Shown piece after piece: positions 52,716 through 60,466 of a DNA stretch of 64,000 nucleotides. The DNA is taken from contig NZ_JABBYO010000002.1 in NCBI RefSeq assembly GCF_012958305.1, forward strand, positions 248,001 through 312,000. Reading direction: 5' to 3'. This DNA is from Tautonia rosea. GTDB taxonomy: Bacteria > Planctomycetota > Planctomycetia > Isosphaerales > Isosphaeraceae. The notes under the pieces are model-generated. The model saw only the letters and a program-made list of their open reading frames with translations. It did not search any database and was not told the origin of the DNA. Both the position numbers and the translations under genes were made by a program. Every line of letters starts with the position of its first letter. The first letter of the stretch is position 1.

Positions 52716-53039
52716 TCACTTCAGGTAGCCGTTGTCCCGCAGCCAGGGCTCGATGGCCTGCTCGAGGATGTCCTGGAGCGTGTTGGGCTCGATGCCTTCG
52801 AGCTGGCGTTCCAGCGATGCCCGCTTGAGCGCGGCGGCGAAGTCGGCGCGGATCCGGGTGCTCAGCGGGACGCGCGATGGGTTGGACTGCGTCCTGGATG
52901 TGTTCGCGGCCATCGGCGGCCCCCCCTCGTCGGGCTTGGCATCCTTCTTGTCCCGGAAGACGAACGCCTTCTCCTTCTCGGGGTCGACGGGCGGGTTCGG
53001 ATTCTTGATTCCCTCGATCAGTGAGCGACGCTCGGCCAT
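52716..53039 (-). CDS. Small basic protein, probable partition partner of ParA
   Basis: 107 aa. ATG at 53039 has a strong AAGGAGGG site. The N-terminal half is charged (DPEKEKAFVFRDKKDAKPDE). The C-terminal half (VPLSTRIRADFAAALKRASL, TLQDILEQAIEPWLRDNGYL) resembles ribbon-helix-helix DNA-binding proteins that serve as ParB-like partners of ParA. It lies 11 bases after parA on the same strand. The RHH call is by pattern only. Confidence 0.7.
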   Translation of the reverse strand: MAERRSLIEGIKNPNPPVDPEKEKAFVFRDKKDAKPDEGGPPMAANTSRTQSNPSRVPLSTRIRADFAAALKRASLERQLEGIEPNTLQDILEQAIEPWLRDNGYLK

Positions 53040-53050
53040 GATTCCCTCCT

Positions 53051-53731
53051 TCACGCGACGGCTGTTTTCTTGGCGAGGGCCGCCTTCCGGCCCTTGGGCG
53101 CGACGGCGTCCGGCAGGATCTCGCGGAAGAGCTGATCGACCTCTGCGGCGGCATCCTTGGCACGTGCCCCGAGGTTCCAGACGACGGATCCCTGCCCGGG
53201 GGCATCGGCGTAGACCTGACGCAGGATCAGGGCACGGTTCGCCATCGGGAGATTCAACGCGGCGGCCGCATCCTTCATGTCCTTGGTGAGACGATAATTC
53301 TTGCCGATCATGCTGAGCACGATGACCGCCTCGGGCCGGCCCGCGCGGATGTCCTGGGCCTGGCGGAGCACGTCGGTCGCCTTGGCCAGGGCCCGGACCT
53401 CCAGCATGCTCGCCTTGCACGGCACGAGGGCCAGGTCGGCGCGGAGCAGCAAGGCCCGGCTCGTCTCGGTCTGGCTGCCCGGCCCATCCGCCACCACGTA
53501 ATCCGCCTCCTGGCCCAGCTGCGGGAGGTCGTTCAGGATCATGTCGGGGTTGTCGAGGCGGACCGCCCTCACCCCCGGAACGGCCTCGCGCACCCATTCC
53601 GACGAGGATTGCTGGGTGTCGCAATCCGCGAGCGTGACGCTGTGGCCCTGCTTATCCAGCCAGGCGGCGAGGTGGACGGCCAGGGTGGATTTCCCCACTC
53701 CGCCCTTGGAATTTGCGACTACAATAATCAT
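53051..53731 (-). CDS. parA: ParA-family partition ATPase
   Basis: 226 aa with the deviant Walker A NSKGGVGKST at residues 7-16, ADCDTQQSS, and DYVVADGPG (Walker B region). The length is that of the small type Ib ParA, which lacks an N-terminal DNA-binding domain, and these pair with small RHH partners, as seen here. It moves plasmid copies apart before division. A 1.1 kb non-coding stretch upstream may hold the centromere. Confidence 0.92.
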   Translation of the reverse strand: MIIVVANSKGGVGKSTLAVHLAAWLDKQGHSVTLADCDTQQSSSEWVREAVPGVRAVRLDNPDMILNDLPQLGQEADYVVADGPGSQTETSRALLLRADLALVPCKASMLEVRALAKATDVLRQAQDIRAGRPEAVIVLSMIGKNYRLTKDMKDAAAALNLPMANRALILRQVYADAPGQGSVVWNLGARAKDAAAEVDQLFREILPDAVAPKGRKAALAKKTAVA

Positions 53732-54801
53732 GAACCATCTTATAAACGATAATTTTTATGCTGGCAAGCATTATGTGCATCAGGATGACTGTCCTCCAGT
53801 CTTTCAGGCCGGCAAGCCAGCCAGCCGGTAAGAATGCAAGCCAGACAGACAGACAGACAGACAGACAGCAGCAAGCAAGGACACCCTCCGTCGGCACCTC
53901 CCCGCACGACAATCCCACCTCCGCCACCAGCTGGCCGCTGCGAATGCGACCGCAGCCTCAAGCGGCACAAGAAAGCAAGCTTGAAAGAAAGAATGCAAGT
54001 CAGCCAGATGTCATTCCATCCAGTTTGAAGTTACCACATACGGCCCATCAGGCGTGACTGATCCTCGCCCGGACAAAACAAGCTGGATGGACAGAATGCT
54101 GGATTGATGGAAAGAAAGCGGGAAAGCAATCTTGCAAGCTGTCCGACCGGACGGAATTGCGGAGCACGGCTTCTGCTGCCCATAAATCAAGAAAGCTGGA
54201 TTGCATGAAATCCCGCTGGAAATCCATCAGGAAAGCGGGATGGCAAGCCAACAAGTCAGATGTCCATGAAGAGCGTCAGTGTTCCGAACGCTCACCTGGC
54301 TGGCAATCCTGAATGAAAGACGTCTTTCAGGAAAGCAAGCTGGAATGCTCTCTGGACATCGAGCCGGCCGGACAGCGCTCCGGAATGCAGGCCGGCTGGC
54401 CGACGACTCGACCGGTCGAATTTGCGTCATAGCGTGGCACTCTCGGACCGGCCCAACGAGCATTCTTGCAGACCGCCGCTTCGGTCGCCCCGAAATCAAG
54501 CCTGAATGGCGGAAGGGATGACGAATTGCGAGACAGAAAGAAGGCCATCGAGACAGCAGGAAATCTTGCTGGCTTTCCGTCATGAAATCCTGTTTCCACG
54601 GTGAAAAAGGGCCTAAGCACCGCTTAGGGAAGATGTCTGACAGACCCATTCGTTGCTGGTTGGAAATCAGTCAGTTCGCTGGCTCAAGGGCACATTGCCT
54701 GCTCGCGAGCGTCGCCCGGAGCAGTCGGCCGTACGGATGGGCGGAGACGGGACGAGGGGGGAAAGTTCGGGGGCCGGACGGGGGCCCGGCCCCGTCCGGG
54801 T
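53732..54801. other. 1.1 kb low-complexity non-coding region upstream of parA
   Basis: No supported gene on either strand. It contains a tetranucleotide run of CAGA units (about 53841-53868), a short CCAG run near 53815, and many copies of GAAAGC, GCAAGC and GGAAA words on the plus strand. An inverted repeat with arms ATCCCGCT and AGCGGGAT lies near 54210-54242. Base use is more purine-rich than the flanks. The position directly upstream of parA makes a parS-like centromere plausible. Confidence 0.55.
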
Positions 54802-55158
54802 TCAGGCAAGGGGCGTTGGCTCGAAATCCGAGTCCATGAGCTCCAGGGCCCACTCCTCGGCCAGCGTCGCCTCAGCGGCCTCGATCTCGGCCCGGAAGGC
54901 CTCCAGTGCCTCCGGGTTGATCCGGCAATTCGCCCGCTCGGCGACGATGGTCAGGGCGTGGTAGATGCCCAGCAGCCGGTCGCCGCGGCCCTCGATGTGG
55001 TACTTCGGATCGGCGGGGATAAACGCCCCGTCGAAGAGGCCGGCCCGGCGGGCCTGCTCCTCGAGATGGGCCATCCGGTCGCCGAGCCGGCTGGCGTCGC
55101 AACGGATCTCGTGGTATCGCCGCCGCCTCGCGGCCGTGGTCGTCAGTTGGTCAGTCAT
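54802..55158 (-). CDS. Hypothetical accessory protein, 118 aa
   Basis: ATG at 55158 has GGAGGAGG seven bases upstream. The protein is helical and charged (RRRRYHEIRCDASRLGDRMA, HLEEQARRAGLFDGAFIPAD, ALEAFRAEIEAAEATLAEEW). No signal or membrane segment and no recognised family. Its leader shares a hairpin and a nearby stem with the leader of the gene at 59522-59731. Confidence 0.7.
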   Translation of the reverse strand: MTDQLTTTAARRRRYHEIRCDASRLGDRMAHLEEQARRAGLFDGAFIPADPKYHIEGRGDRLLGIYHALTIVAERANCRINPEALEAFRAEIEAAEATLAEEWALELMDSDFEPTPLA

Positions 55159-55183
55159 GGGTACCTCCTCCATCGGGTTGACG

Positions 55184-55302
55184 GGCCGCGACCCTCGCGG
55201 CCTCGCGGCTCGCAGGTCGGCCCCGGGCCAGCCGGGCGGAGCGCCCCGTGCAAGCGAAAGGCCGAAGGCTTCCGCCCGCGGAAAGCGGCCTTGGCAGCTT
55301 GC
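55184..55302 (-). promoter_or_regulatory. Structured leader, copy A
   Basis: Hairpin GGCCGCGA-CCC-TCGCGGCC (55184-55202) ends 26 bases upstream of the ATG at 55158. Further up, a long stem closes with GCAAGC (55250-55255) and GCTTGC (55297-55302), with AGGCC/GGCCT inside. The same two elements in the same order and spacing occur before the gene starting at 59731. Confidence 0.55.
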
Positions 55303-55492
55303 GCGGGACGGCGGCGGGGCCAGCGTGCCGCACGGAGGCCGGGCAGGATCGCGGCGTCGACTGGCGGAGGGGACCGGACGCTGCCGTTCGTGGGTGGGGG
55401 GCGAGGAGGGGGGATGTCGAAGAATAAGAGGCCCCGAACGGATCGGGCCCAAGCGACTTAGGAGTACTGCCTGCAACGATAGAAGGTCCGAG

Positions 55493-56398
55493 TTAAAGAT
55501 TCGTCAACGCCTCACCCGGCTGGAGGCCGTGCAGGTAGTCCACCGCACGCTGGGCATGGGCGGCGGCCTGGAAGATGGCCCGGTTGTCCTCCTTCAGCAC
55601 CGCCAGCCAGTGGGCGAGGTAGCTGGCGTGATCCGCCCGCGGCTCCGGGGTGATGTCCAGGTCGCAGCAGAGGAAGGCGGCGCCGATCTCGGCCACCAGC
55701 TCCTCGCGGGCATAGCCGGGGTCCCCGAACCGCTTGCGGCCGAAGTCGCGGGCGAGCCGGGTGGGGTGCTTGGTCCAGTGGGTCAGCTCGTGGGCGAGGG
55801 TGGCGCAGTAGGCCTCCGCATCGCGGAACGCCTCGAAGGGCGGCATCTGGACGTGGTCCGTGTCCTCCGCGTAGTAGGCCTGGTTCCCCCCGTGGCGGAC
55901 GTCGGCCCCGGTGTTCGCGAAGTAGAGGTCGGCCGCCTCGATACGCAGCGTGGCGTCGAGCGGCTCGGGGGCGGGTGATTCGCGGAACCGTCCGGGCAGC
56001 CCGTCGATCTGCTCGACGTTGAAGACCGTGTAGCCTTTCATGAAGGTGATCTCGCGTTCGGTCTCCTCGCCATCCTCGGCGGTCTCCGTGCGGGTCAGCC
56101 GGTCGGCGTAGACGACGAGCGTTCCCCGCTCGCCCTTGCGGACGCAAGCCTTCAAAGCCCTGGCCTGGTTGAAGGTCATCCAGGTCGGCGAGGTGAAGCC
56201 CCGCGCCTGGGCGGCCATCCAGAGCATCAGCACGTTGACGCCCTTGTAGGGCTCGCCGCTTACCCTCAGCGGCCGCATGATTCGCCCGGCGAGGTGCTCG
56301 GCGTCCCAGGGCTTCAGCCAGGGGCGGACGCCCTTCTCCAGCTCGGCGACGATGGCTTCGGTGACGCGGATGTAGACGTCGGATCGCGTGGCCTGCAT
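55493..56398 (-). CDS. ArdC-like antirestriction protein
   Basis: 301 aa. The N-terminal ArdC domain (YIRVTEAIVAELEKGVRPWL, GEPYKGVNVLMLWMAA, TWMTFNQARALKACVRKGER) is a single-strand-DNA-binding fold. The C-terminal domain is a zincin with LAHELTHWTKHPTRLARD (HExxH plus third ligand region) and ELVAEIGAAFLC. ArdC proteins protect incoming DNA from restriction during conjugation and are typical of plasmid leading regions. A GGGAGAGG site precedes the ATG at 56398. Confidence 0.92.
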   Translation of the reverse strand: MQATRSDVYIRVTEAIVAELEKGVRPWLKPWDAEHLAGRIMRPLRVSGEPYKGVNVLMLWMAAQARGFTSPTWMTFNQARALKACVRKGERGTLVVYADRLTRTETAEDGEETEREITFMKGYTVFNVEQIDGLPGRFRESPAPEPLDATLRIEAADLYFANTGADVRHGGNQAYYAEDTDHVQMPPFEAFRDAEAYCATLAHELTHWTKHPTRLARDFGRKRFGDPGYAREELVAEIGAAFLCCDLDITPEPRADHASYLAHWLAVLKEDNRAIFQAAAHAQRAVDYLHGLQPGEALTNL

Positions 56399-56487
56399 CG
56401 GGTCCTCTCCCTCGTTCGTGGTGTCCGGATGAATGCGCGCGGCATTCAACCGGGACGAAGGCGAGTCCGGCATCGGGGGGAGGGAGG

Positions 56488-56784
56488 TCAGGGACGGCCG
56501 AGGCGGGGGGCACCGGCCTGCACAAGCGGAGCGCGGAAGGCCGGGCGGAGACCGCCTCGGACGCCGCGAGGGCATCCTTGACCGCACCGGGGGATCACCC
56601 CCTCGGGCCCAGCAGCGGGCGGGAGGGCGGCGCAGCCGGTCCTCGCGAGGGACGGCAGCGGGAGCGGATCCCGCGAGCACGCGACCGGCGTCAGCCGGGG
56701 TGGCCGAATCGGGAATTGACCGGGGCCGTAATTGCCTCTAGCGTGGAAGAGGTCGTCGAGGATCTCGTCGAGGTTGCTGGTCAT
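56488..56784 (-). CDS. Doubtful small ORF after the 153-aa gene
   Basis: It begins by ATGA overlap with the preceding gene, and the first 20 residues (MTSNLDEILDDLFHARGNYG) look like a real protein start. After that the sequence turns into Pro/Arg/Ala/Gly-rich text typical of GC-rich non-coding DNA. It may be a short real protein, or the remnant of a gene broken near residue 27. The rest of 56399-56780 holds no other gene. Confidence 0.3.
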   Translation of the reverse strand: MTSNLDEILDDLFHARGNYGPGQFPIRPPRLTPVACSRDPLPLPSLARTGCAALPPAAGPEGVIPRCGQGCPRGVRGGLRPAFRAPLVQAGAPRLGRP

Positions 56785-57242
56785 GACGATTGCCCTTCGT
56801 CGGTCACGTCGTTGTAGCGCCTGCCGGTGATGCGGGCAAAGACTTCCTCGGCATGCTCACGAGCGTCGAAGTCGCCGATCGCGTGGACACCCTCCCCGGT
56901 CACGTGGCCGTAGAGAGTCCAGACGTCGGCATCGCGGGGCTCGCACGGCTCGAAGTGAAAGTGGCCAGGCTTATCCGGCTCCTCGAAGCGGAGGCAGGGC
57001 CCGATCTCGTAATCGTCGAACGGGGCCGGGAGGCCGGGCTCGGCACGACCTGCGGGTTGCGCGGCCTGCCGGAGCCCGGCATCGTAGGCCGCCCTGAGCG
57101 CGTCCTCGAGGCACCAGACGGCCACGTCGTGGAAGTCGAGATGATCGGACCGTCGGTACTCGAGCGTCGGGATGTCGAGGTGGCGACGGGCGATGTCGGC
57201 GAGGAGCGTATCGAGTCGATTCATCGGCGGTTTCCTTTTCAT
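56781..57242 (-). CDS. Hypothetical accessory protein, 153 aa
   Basis: ATG at 57242 overlaps the methyltransferase stop (ATGA). A second in-frame ATG at 57224 has a nearly identical context (GGAAACTGCCC versus GGAAACCGCCG), as if the start region had been duplicated. The sequence is acidic (HLDFHDVAVWCLEDALRAAY, GPCLRFEEPDKPGHFHFEPC, DFDAREHAEEVFARITGRRY) with no family recognised. It is part of a chain of overlapping plasmid-type small genes. Confidence 0.7.
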   Translation of the reverse strand: MKRKPPMNRLDTLLADIARRHLDIPTLEYRRSDHLDFHDVAVWCLEDALRAAYDAGLRQAAQPAGRAEPGLPAPFDDYEIGPCLRFEEPDKPGHFHFEPCEPRDADVWTLYGHVTGEGVHAIGDFDAREHAEEVFARITGRRYNDVTDEGQSS

Positions 57243-58030
57243 GGGCAGTTTCCTTTCCGTGGTTGGAGTTGAGTCAGTTGGCTGGCTTTCTCGAAGATCA
57301 TGCAGACGTCGTGCAGGCCGGGGATGAAGCAGGACCGATAGACCTTCCGGCTGCTGCTGGCGCCGTGGCTGAACCGGATGATGTCGGTGCAATGCTGGGA
57401 GAGCCCGGCCGCGAAGGCCAGTCGCTTGGTGTGGAAGACGAGGGGGACGTATCCCGCCTCGCGGTCGCTGTAGTCGCCCATGAGGATGGCGAGCTTCCCG
57501 CCGGGCCTCAGCGCCCCGGCGCAGTTGACGACGAACCGGTTGTACCGCCGGAGGAAGTGCGCCAGCGTCGGGGACCGGGACAGGTCCCTCGGGTCCTCGG
57601 CGTAGAGCTTCTGCCGCCAGTAGGGCGGGTGGGCCCAGATGAAGTCGAAGGAGTCCGCCCTCGGGAACTCGTGCGGGTCGCAGGCGTCGAACCCCTGATG
57701 GATGTCGAAGGCGAAGCAGGGGATGCCGAGCTCGCGACAGACGTCGCGGGCCGTGCCGCTGCCGGTCATCGGGTCGAAGACCAACCCTGGCCGGAAGTAG
57801 AGCAGCAGGTCCTTGATCAGGTTGCCGCCGCAGTTGCCCGGCCATTTCCGGTCGCCATACTCGCCGGCCCGATGGAAGTGGTAGAGGCTGGTCAGGTGCG
57901 GGACGGGGCTCGCGTTCCGCGGGGCGATCGGCAGCCGCGCGTAGACGGGGCGCCCCGGCGTCGTCGTCACAGGGGTTTGGATCCGCTCGAGGCGGGCGGC
58001 GTAGAAGGGATTGATGGCGGTCCTATGCAT
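57239..58030 (-). CDS. Orphan DNA methyltransferase (N4/N6 type)
   Basis: 263 aa. SAM-binding motif VFDPMTGSGT (residues 84-93) and catalytic motif AHPPYW (133-138) show an amino-methyltransferase. The usual Asp/Asn/Ser before PPY is His here. An early SLYHFHRAGEYGDRKWPGNC stretch resembles the start of solitary mobile-element methylases. No restriction enzyme is beside it. It may protect the element from host restriction. It overlaps the next gene upstream by eight bases. Confidence 0.8.
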   Translation of the reverse strand: MHRTAINPFYAARLERIQTPVTTTPGRPVYARLPIAPRNASPVPHLTSLYHFHRAGEYGDRKWPGNCGGNLIKDLLLYFRPGLVFDPMTGSGTARDVCRELGIPCFAFDIHQGFDACDPHEFPRADSFDFIWAHPPYWRQKLYAEDPRDLSRSPTLAHFLRRYNRFVVNCAGALRPGGKLAILMGDYSDREAGYVPLVFHTKRLAFAAGLSQHCTDIIRFSHGASSSRKVYRSCFIPGLHDVCMIFEKASQLTQLQPRKGNCP

Positions 58031-58487
58031 GCGATGCTCCTTGGTCGAGGTTGGATTGAGGTTCTGGATAGAGGCACTCGGCGGCGACCTTCAGGACGTC
58101 CCAGTTGATGCCGAGGCTCGCGTCGTGGCTCCGCCGGCACAATCGGAGGACGTCCCAGGCCTGCTCGGGCGTCAGGTCCGGGCGCACCTCGAGCACGTCC
58201 TCGACCGACCAGATCGCGGCGACCTGCCGGCGACTCTCGAGGATTCTGTGGACGTCGATGGTCGCCTCGTCCTCCTCGGGCTCGGCGGCTTCGAGGCACG
58301 CCCGGGATTCCGCGAGGTAGTGCTCGGAAGCGAGGCGGTCGAGCCGCTTGTAGGACTCGCCGTGCCGGTCACACCAGTGGCGGGCGTCGGTGAGCAGGTC
58401 GATGAGCCCTTCGCGGCCGGCATCCCAGTCCGCGCACCAGGTGAGGATGTGTCCGATGCGCATCGCGCGGCGTCGATTGTCCGTCAT
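58023..58487 (-). CDS. Hypothetical accessory protein, 154 aa
   Basis: Helical protein with many Trp and Asp/Glu (MRIGHILTWCADWDAGREGL, ARHWCDRHGESYKRLDRLAS, RPDLTPEQAWDVLRLCRRSH). No signal peptide, membrane segment or known motif. Its start overlaps the end of the 126-aa gene by four bases (ATGA) and its end overlaps the methyltransferase start, so it is translated inside the chain. Confidence 0.7.
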   Translation of the reverse strand: MTDNRRRAMRIGHILTWCADWDAGREGLIDLLTDARHWCDRHGESYKRLDRLASEHYLAESRACLEAAEPEEDEATIDVHRILESRRQVAAIWSVEDVLEVRPDLTPEQAWDVLRLCRRSHDASLGINWDVLKVAAECLYPEPQSNLDQGASHA

Positions 58488-58864
58488 TGATCTTGCTCCT
58501 TTCGGGTTGGTTGATTGCGATGGTTGGCCAGGTAACCGCCGTAGGCCGCCCAGCGGAAATCCGCGGTGTCGACCACGACGATCCCGGCATTGCCCGGGCT
58601 CAGCCCGGCCAGCAGGCCGCGGTCCCTCAGGTCTGACGGTGAGAGGCCGTTCGAGGTGATCCCGAGGTTGAGATTGCCGGCGATCCGGGAGTGGCAGATG
58701 CCGACGAACCGGGCCGTGGCATAGGAAGCGTCTCGGGTTCGACCTGACATGAGGTGCCTGAGCTCCTCCAGCCATGCCGGGACGGCATCGCCGTGCCAGT
58801 GCAGGTACACGGTGGGCGAGACGCGCTCGGGGTCGAAGAAGAGGACGCAGGCGCGATTACCCAT
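58484..58864 (-). CDS. Hypothetical accessory protein, 126 aa
   Basis: Begins VLFFDPERVSPTVYLHWHGD and continues WLEELRHLMSGRTRDASYAT, ARFVGICHSRIAGNLNLGI, NAGIVVVDTADFRWAAYGG: alternating strands and helices as in a small alpha/beta domain. I recognise it only as the kind of protein encoded in plasmid accessory clusters. It overlaps the 88-aa gene upstream by eight bases. Confidence 0.7.
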   Translation of the reverse strand: MGNRACVLFFDPERVSPTVYLHWHGDAVPAWLEELRHLMSGRTRDASYATARFVGICHSRIAGNLNLGITSNGLSPSDLRDRGLLAGLSPGNAGIVVVDTADFRWAAYGGYLANHRNQPTRKEQDQ

Positions 58865-59123
58865 GGCATTGCTCCTCCCGGGCCCAGCGGGCGATGGCCG
58901 CCCTCAGGGTCGGCTCGTAGCGGTCGCCGCGCCAGGAATTGACCCCGAAGGCGATGCTGCCACAGGCGAGCTTGTCGAGGTTGAAGACCGCGACGTGGCC
59001 CGGGCTGTCGAACACGACCCCGAGCATCCCGCCCTCTTCCGGGTCGCGGAAGATGAGGACGTGGAACGGGGCGCCGCAGATGCCGTTGCGGTGACGCTCG
59101 ATGTTTTCAGCGATGATGTTCAT
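58857..59123 (-). CDS. Hypothetical accessory protein, 88 aa
   Basis: Start ATG at 59123 has GGAGA eight bases upstream. Sequence features: APFHVLIFRDPEEGGMLGVV, FDSPGHVAVFNLDKLACGSI and TLRAAIARWAREEQCHG. The frame is open back to an ATG at 59297 (MDYRKLIPPEAGHRATRESV), which would give 146 aa. The extra part is less protein-like, so the shorter form is preferred. Function unknown. Confidence 0.65.
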   Translation of the reverse strand: MNIIAENIERHRNGICGAPFHVLIFRDPEEGGMLGVVFDSPGHVAVFNLDKLACGSIAFGVNSWRGDRYEPTLRAAIARWAREEQCHG

Positions 59124-59307
59124 GATGGTTTCTCCATGATTGGTTTGACTGTGGTGATCGGCGGCGCCGAGCGACTCCCGGCCAGCGTCGCCACGAGACG
59201 GATCGTCCCGCATCGGGCGGCCGTGGGCGTCGAGCCGGACCGACTCGCGCGTGGCGCGATGGCCGGCCTCCGGGGGGATGAGCTTGCGGTAATCCATCGT
59301 CGACCCC

Positions 59308-59463
59308 CTATGCGCCGTCGCCGAAGCGGAGACGCAGCTCGGCGAACTCCCGCTCGAGTTCCTCCAGCCCTGCGTCGAAGTCCGGGTCGCAGCCGGCTTC
59401 CAGCTCGTCGATCCGACGGATGAGGTCGACGGGGTCGGGTTGATGATCGTAGGTGTGTTGCAT
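59308..59463 (-). CDS. Small acidic protein, 51 aa
   Basis: Good ribosome-binding site (AAGGAA) before ATG 59463. The product is a single acidic amphipathic-looking chain (VDLIRRIDELEAGCDPDFDA, LEELEREFAELRLRFGDG), probably a short coiled coil. Longer frames upstream in the same phase are GC-rich noise. Confidence 0.55.
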   Translation of the reverse strand: MQHTYDHQPDPVDLIRRIDELEAGCDPDFDAGLEELEREFAELRLRFGDGA

Positions 59464-59521
59464 GATCGGGTTCCTTCCTGATGGGGGGCGGGCATCCGGC
59501 CCGCCCGGGTTGATGTTGCGG

Positions 59522-59731
59522 TCAGTCCTTCTTCTCGGAGGCGACGCGGAGGGTGACGCGGCCGTCGAGCGGCACCACCTCCAGCTGGACGTTGAAGCCC
59601 TGGCCGTCGGCGTGGGGCCAGGCGCTCCCGATCCGCGTCCAGAAGCCCTTCCGCCCCTGCCGGTCGCGGACCTGGTAGGCGACGTGGCTCGGGGCGTTCG
59701 AGCCGTTCTCGTTGATCTTGCCGTCAGACAT
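59522..59731 (-). CDS. Small hypothetical protein, 69 aa
   Basis: ATG at 59731 follows AAGGAGA by nine bases. The chain PSHVAYQVRDRQGRKGFWTR, IGSAWPHADGQGFNVQLEVV and PLDGRVTLRVA is beta-rich and looks like a compact domain; similar small proteins occur on mobilizable plasmids, function unknown to me. It is the first gene of the minus-strand accessory chain and has the structured leader, copy B. Confidence 0.7.
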   Translation of the reverse strand: MSDGKINENGSNAPSHVAYQVRDRQGRKGFWTRIGSAWPHADGQGFNVQLEVVPLDGRVTLRVASEKKD

Positions 59732-59758
59732 GGCGATTCTCCTTCTCTTCGTGGTCCC

Positions 59759-59882
59759 GGCCGCGACCATCGCGGCCCGATGTCACCCCAAGGAAAGCCG
59801 CCCAGCCCGGGGCGGAGCGAGCGCCAGCGACCGGGCAAGCGGGAAATTGGGGGGACCTCCGGGGGAACCGATTTCCCGCTTG
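59759..59882 (-). promoter_or_regulatory. Structured leader, copy B
   Basis: Hairpin GGCCGCGA-CCA-TCGCGGCC (59759-59777) ends 28 bases upstream of the ATG at 59731. A perfect 12-bp stem CAAGCGGGAAAT (59836-59847) with ATTTCCCGCTTG (59871-59882) follows, and outer AAAGCCGCC/GGCGGCTTT arms may extend it. Same order and distances as copy A at 55184-55302. Confidence 0.55.
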
Positions 59883-60227
59883 CGCGGCCCGGCGGCGGCT
59901 TTAGGCGTGACATGACCAGGGCCGCACGTCGCGCCGGGCAGGAGAGGGGGAGGAGCCCTCCGACCGGGCGGCGCATCATCGACGGGGAGGACGGATCCCG
60001 GGCGTCTCCACCGGCCTGCGTCCGGCCGGATGCACGGATTCGAGAGCCGGCAAGCCGGCCGAACCGACGAGCACGCAACTCCATCGAGCCGCCCGCGACG
60101 CCGAGCCATCAAGCCCGTCCTGCGTGGGGGGGAGGGGCATCACCACCCGCGGCCGCCGGCCCGCCCTAATCGACGAGGAGGCCGCAGGCATGCCCCCTCC
60201 AGGACCGACGACACGACCCCGAGCGTC

Positions 60228-60332
60228 CCCGGTACCGGGTGGCGAAAGGACCCGGATCGGGACCAAATCCACACGCCAAGATTGTGAAATACAAGGATAA
60301 AACTTGACCGAATCATAAAATGAAAATAGGGT
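60228..60332 (+). promoter_or_regulatory. Candidate oriT / relaxase promoter region
   Basis: A 12-base palindrome CCCGGTACCGGG (60228-60239) is followed by an AT-rich stretch (about 60275-60330) that stands out sharply from the GC-rich flanks. Within it TTGACC (60304-60309), 17 bases, TAGGGT (60327-60332) could be a promoter. The MobF relaxase starts 135 bases downstream, and MobF oriTs usually lie next to their relaxase gene. No nic consensus could be confirmed by eye. Confidence 0.4.
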
Positions 60333-60466
60333 CGCACGTCTGGGTACATCCCCCGCGAGGACGCGGGGCGAGCCTGGCACATCGGCCCCGTGCGACGTCG
60401 GGGCGGATGACGCGAGACGCGCAGCACATTCTCGGTCGGGCAGACAGTTTGTTAGGTGCATCGGGG

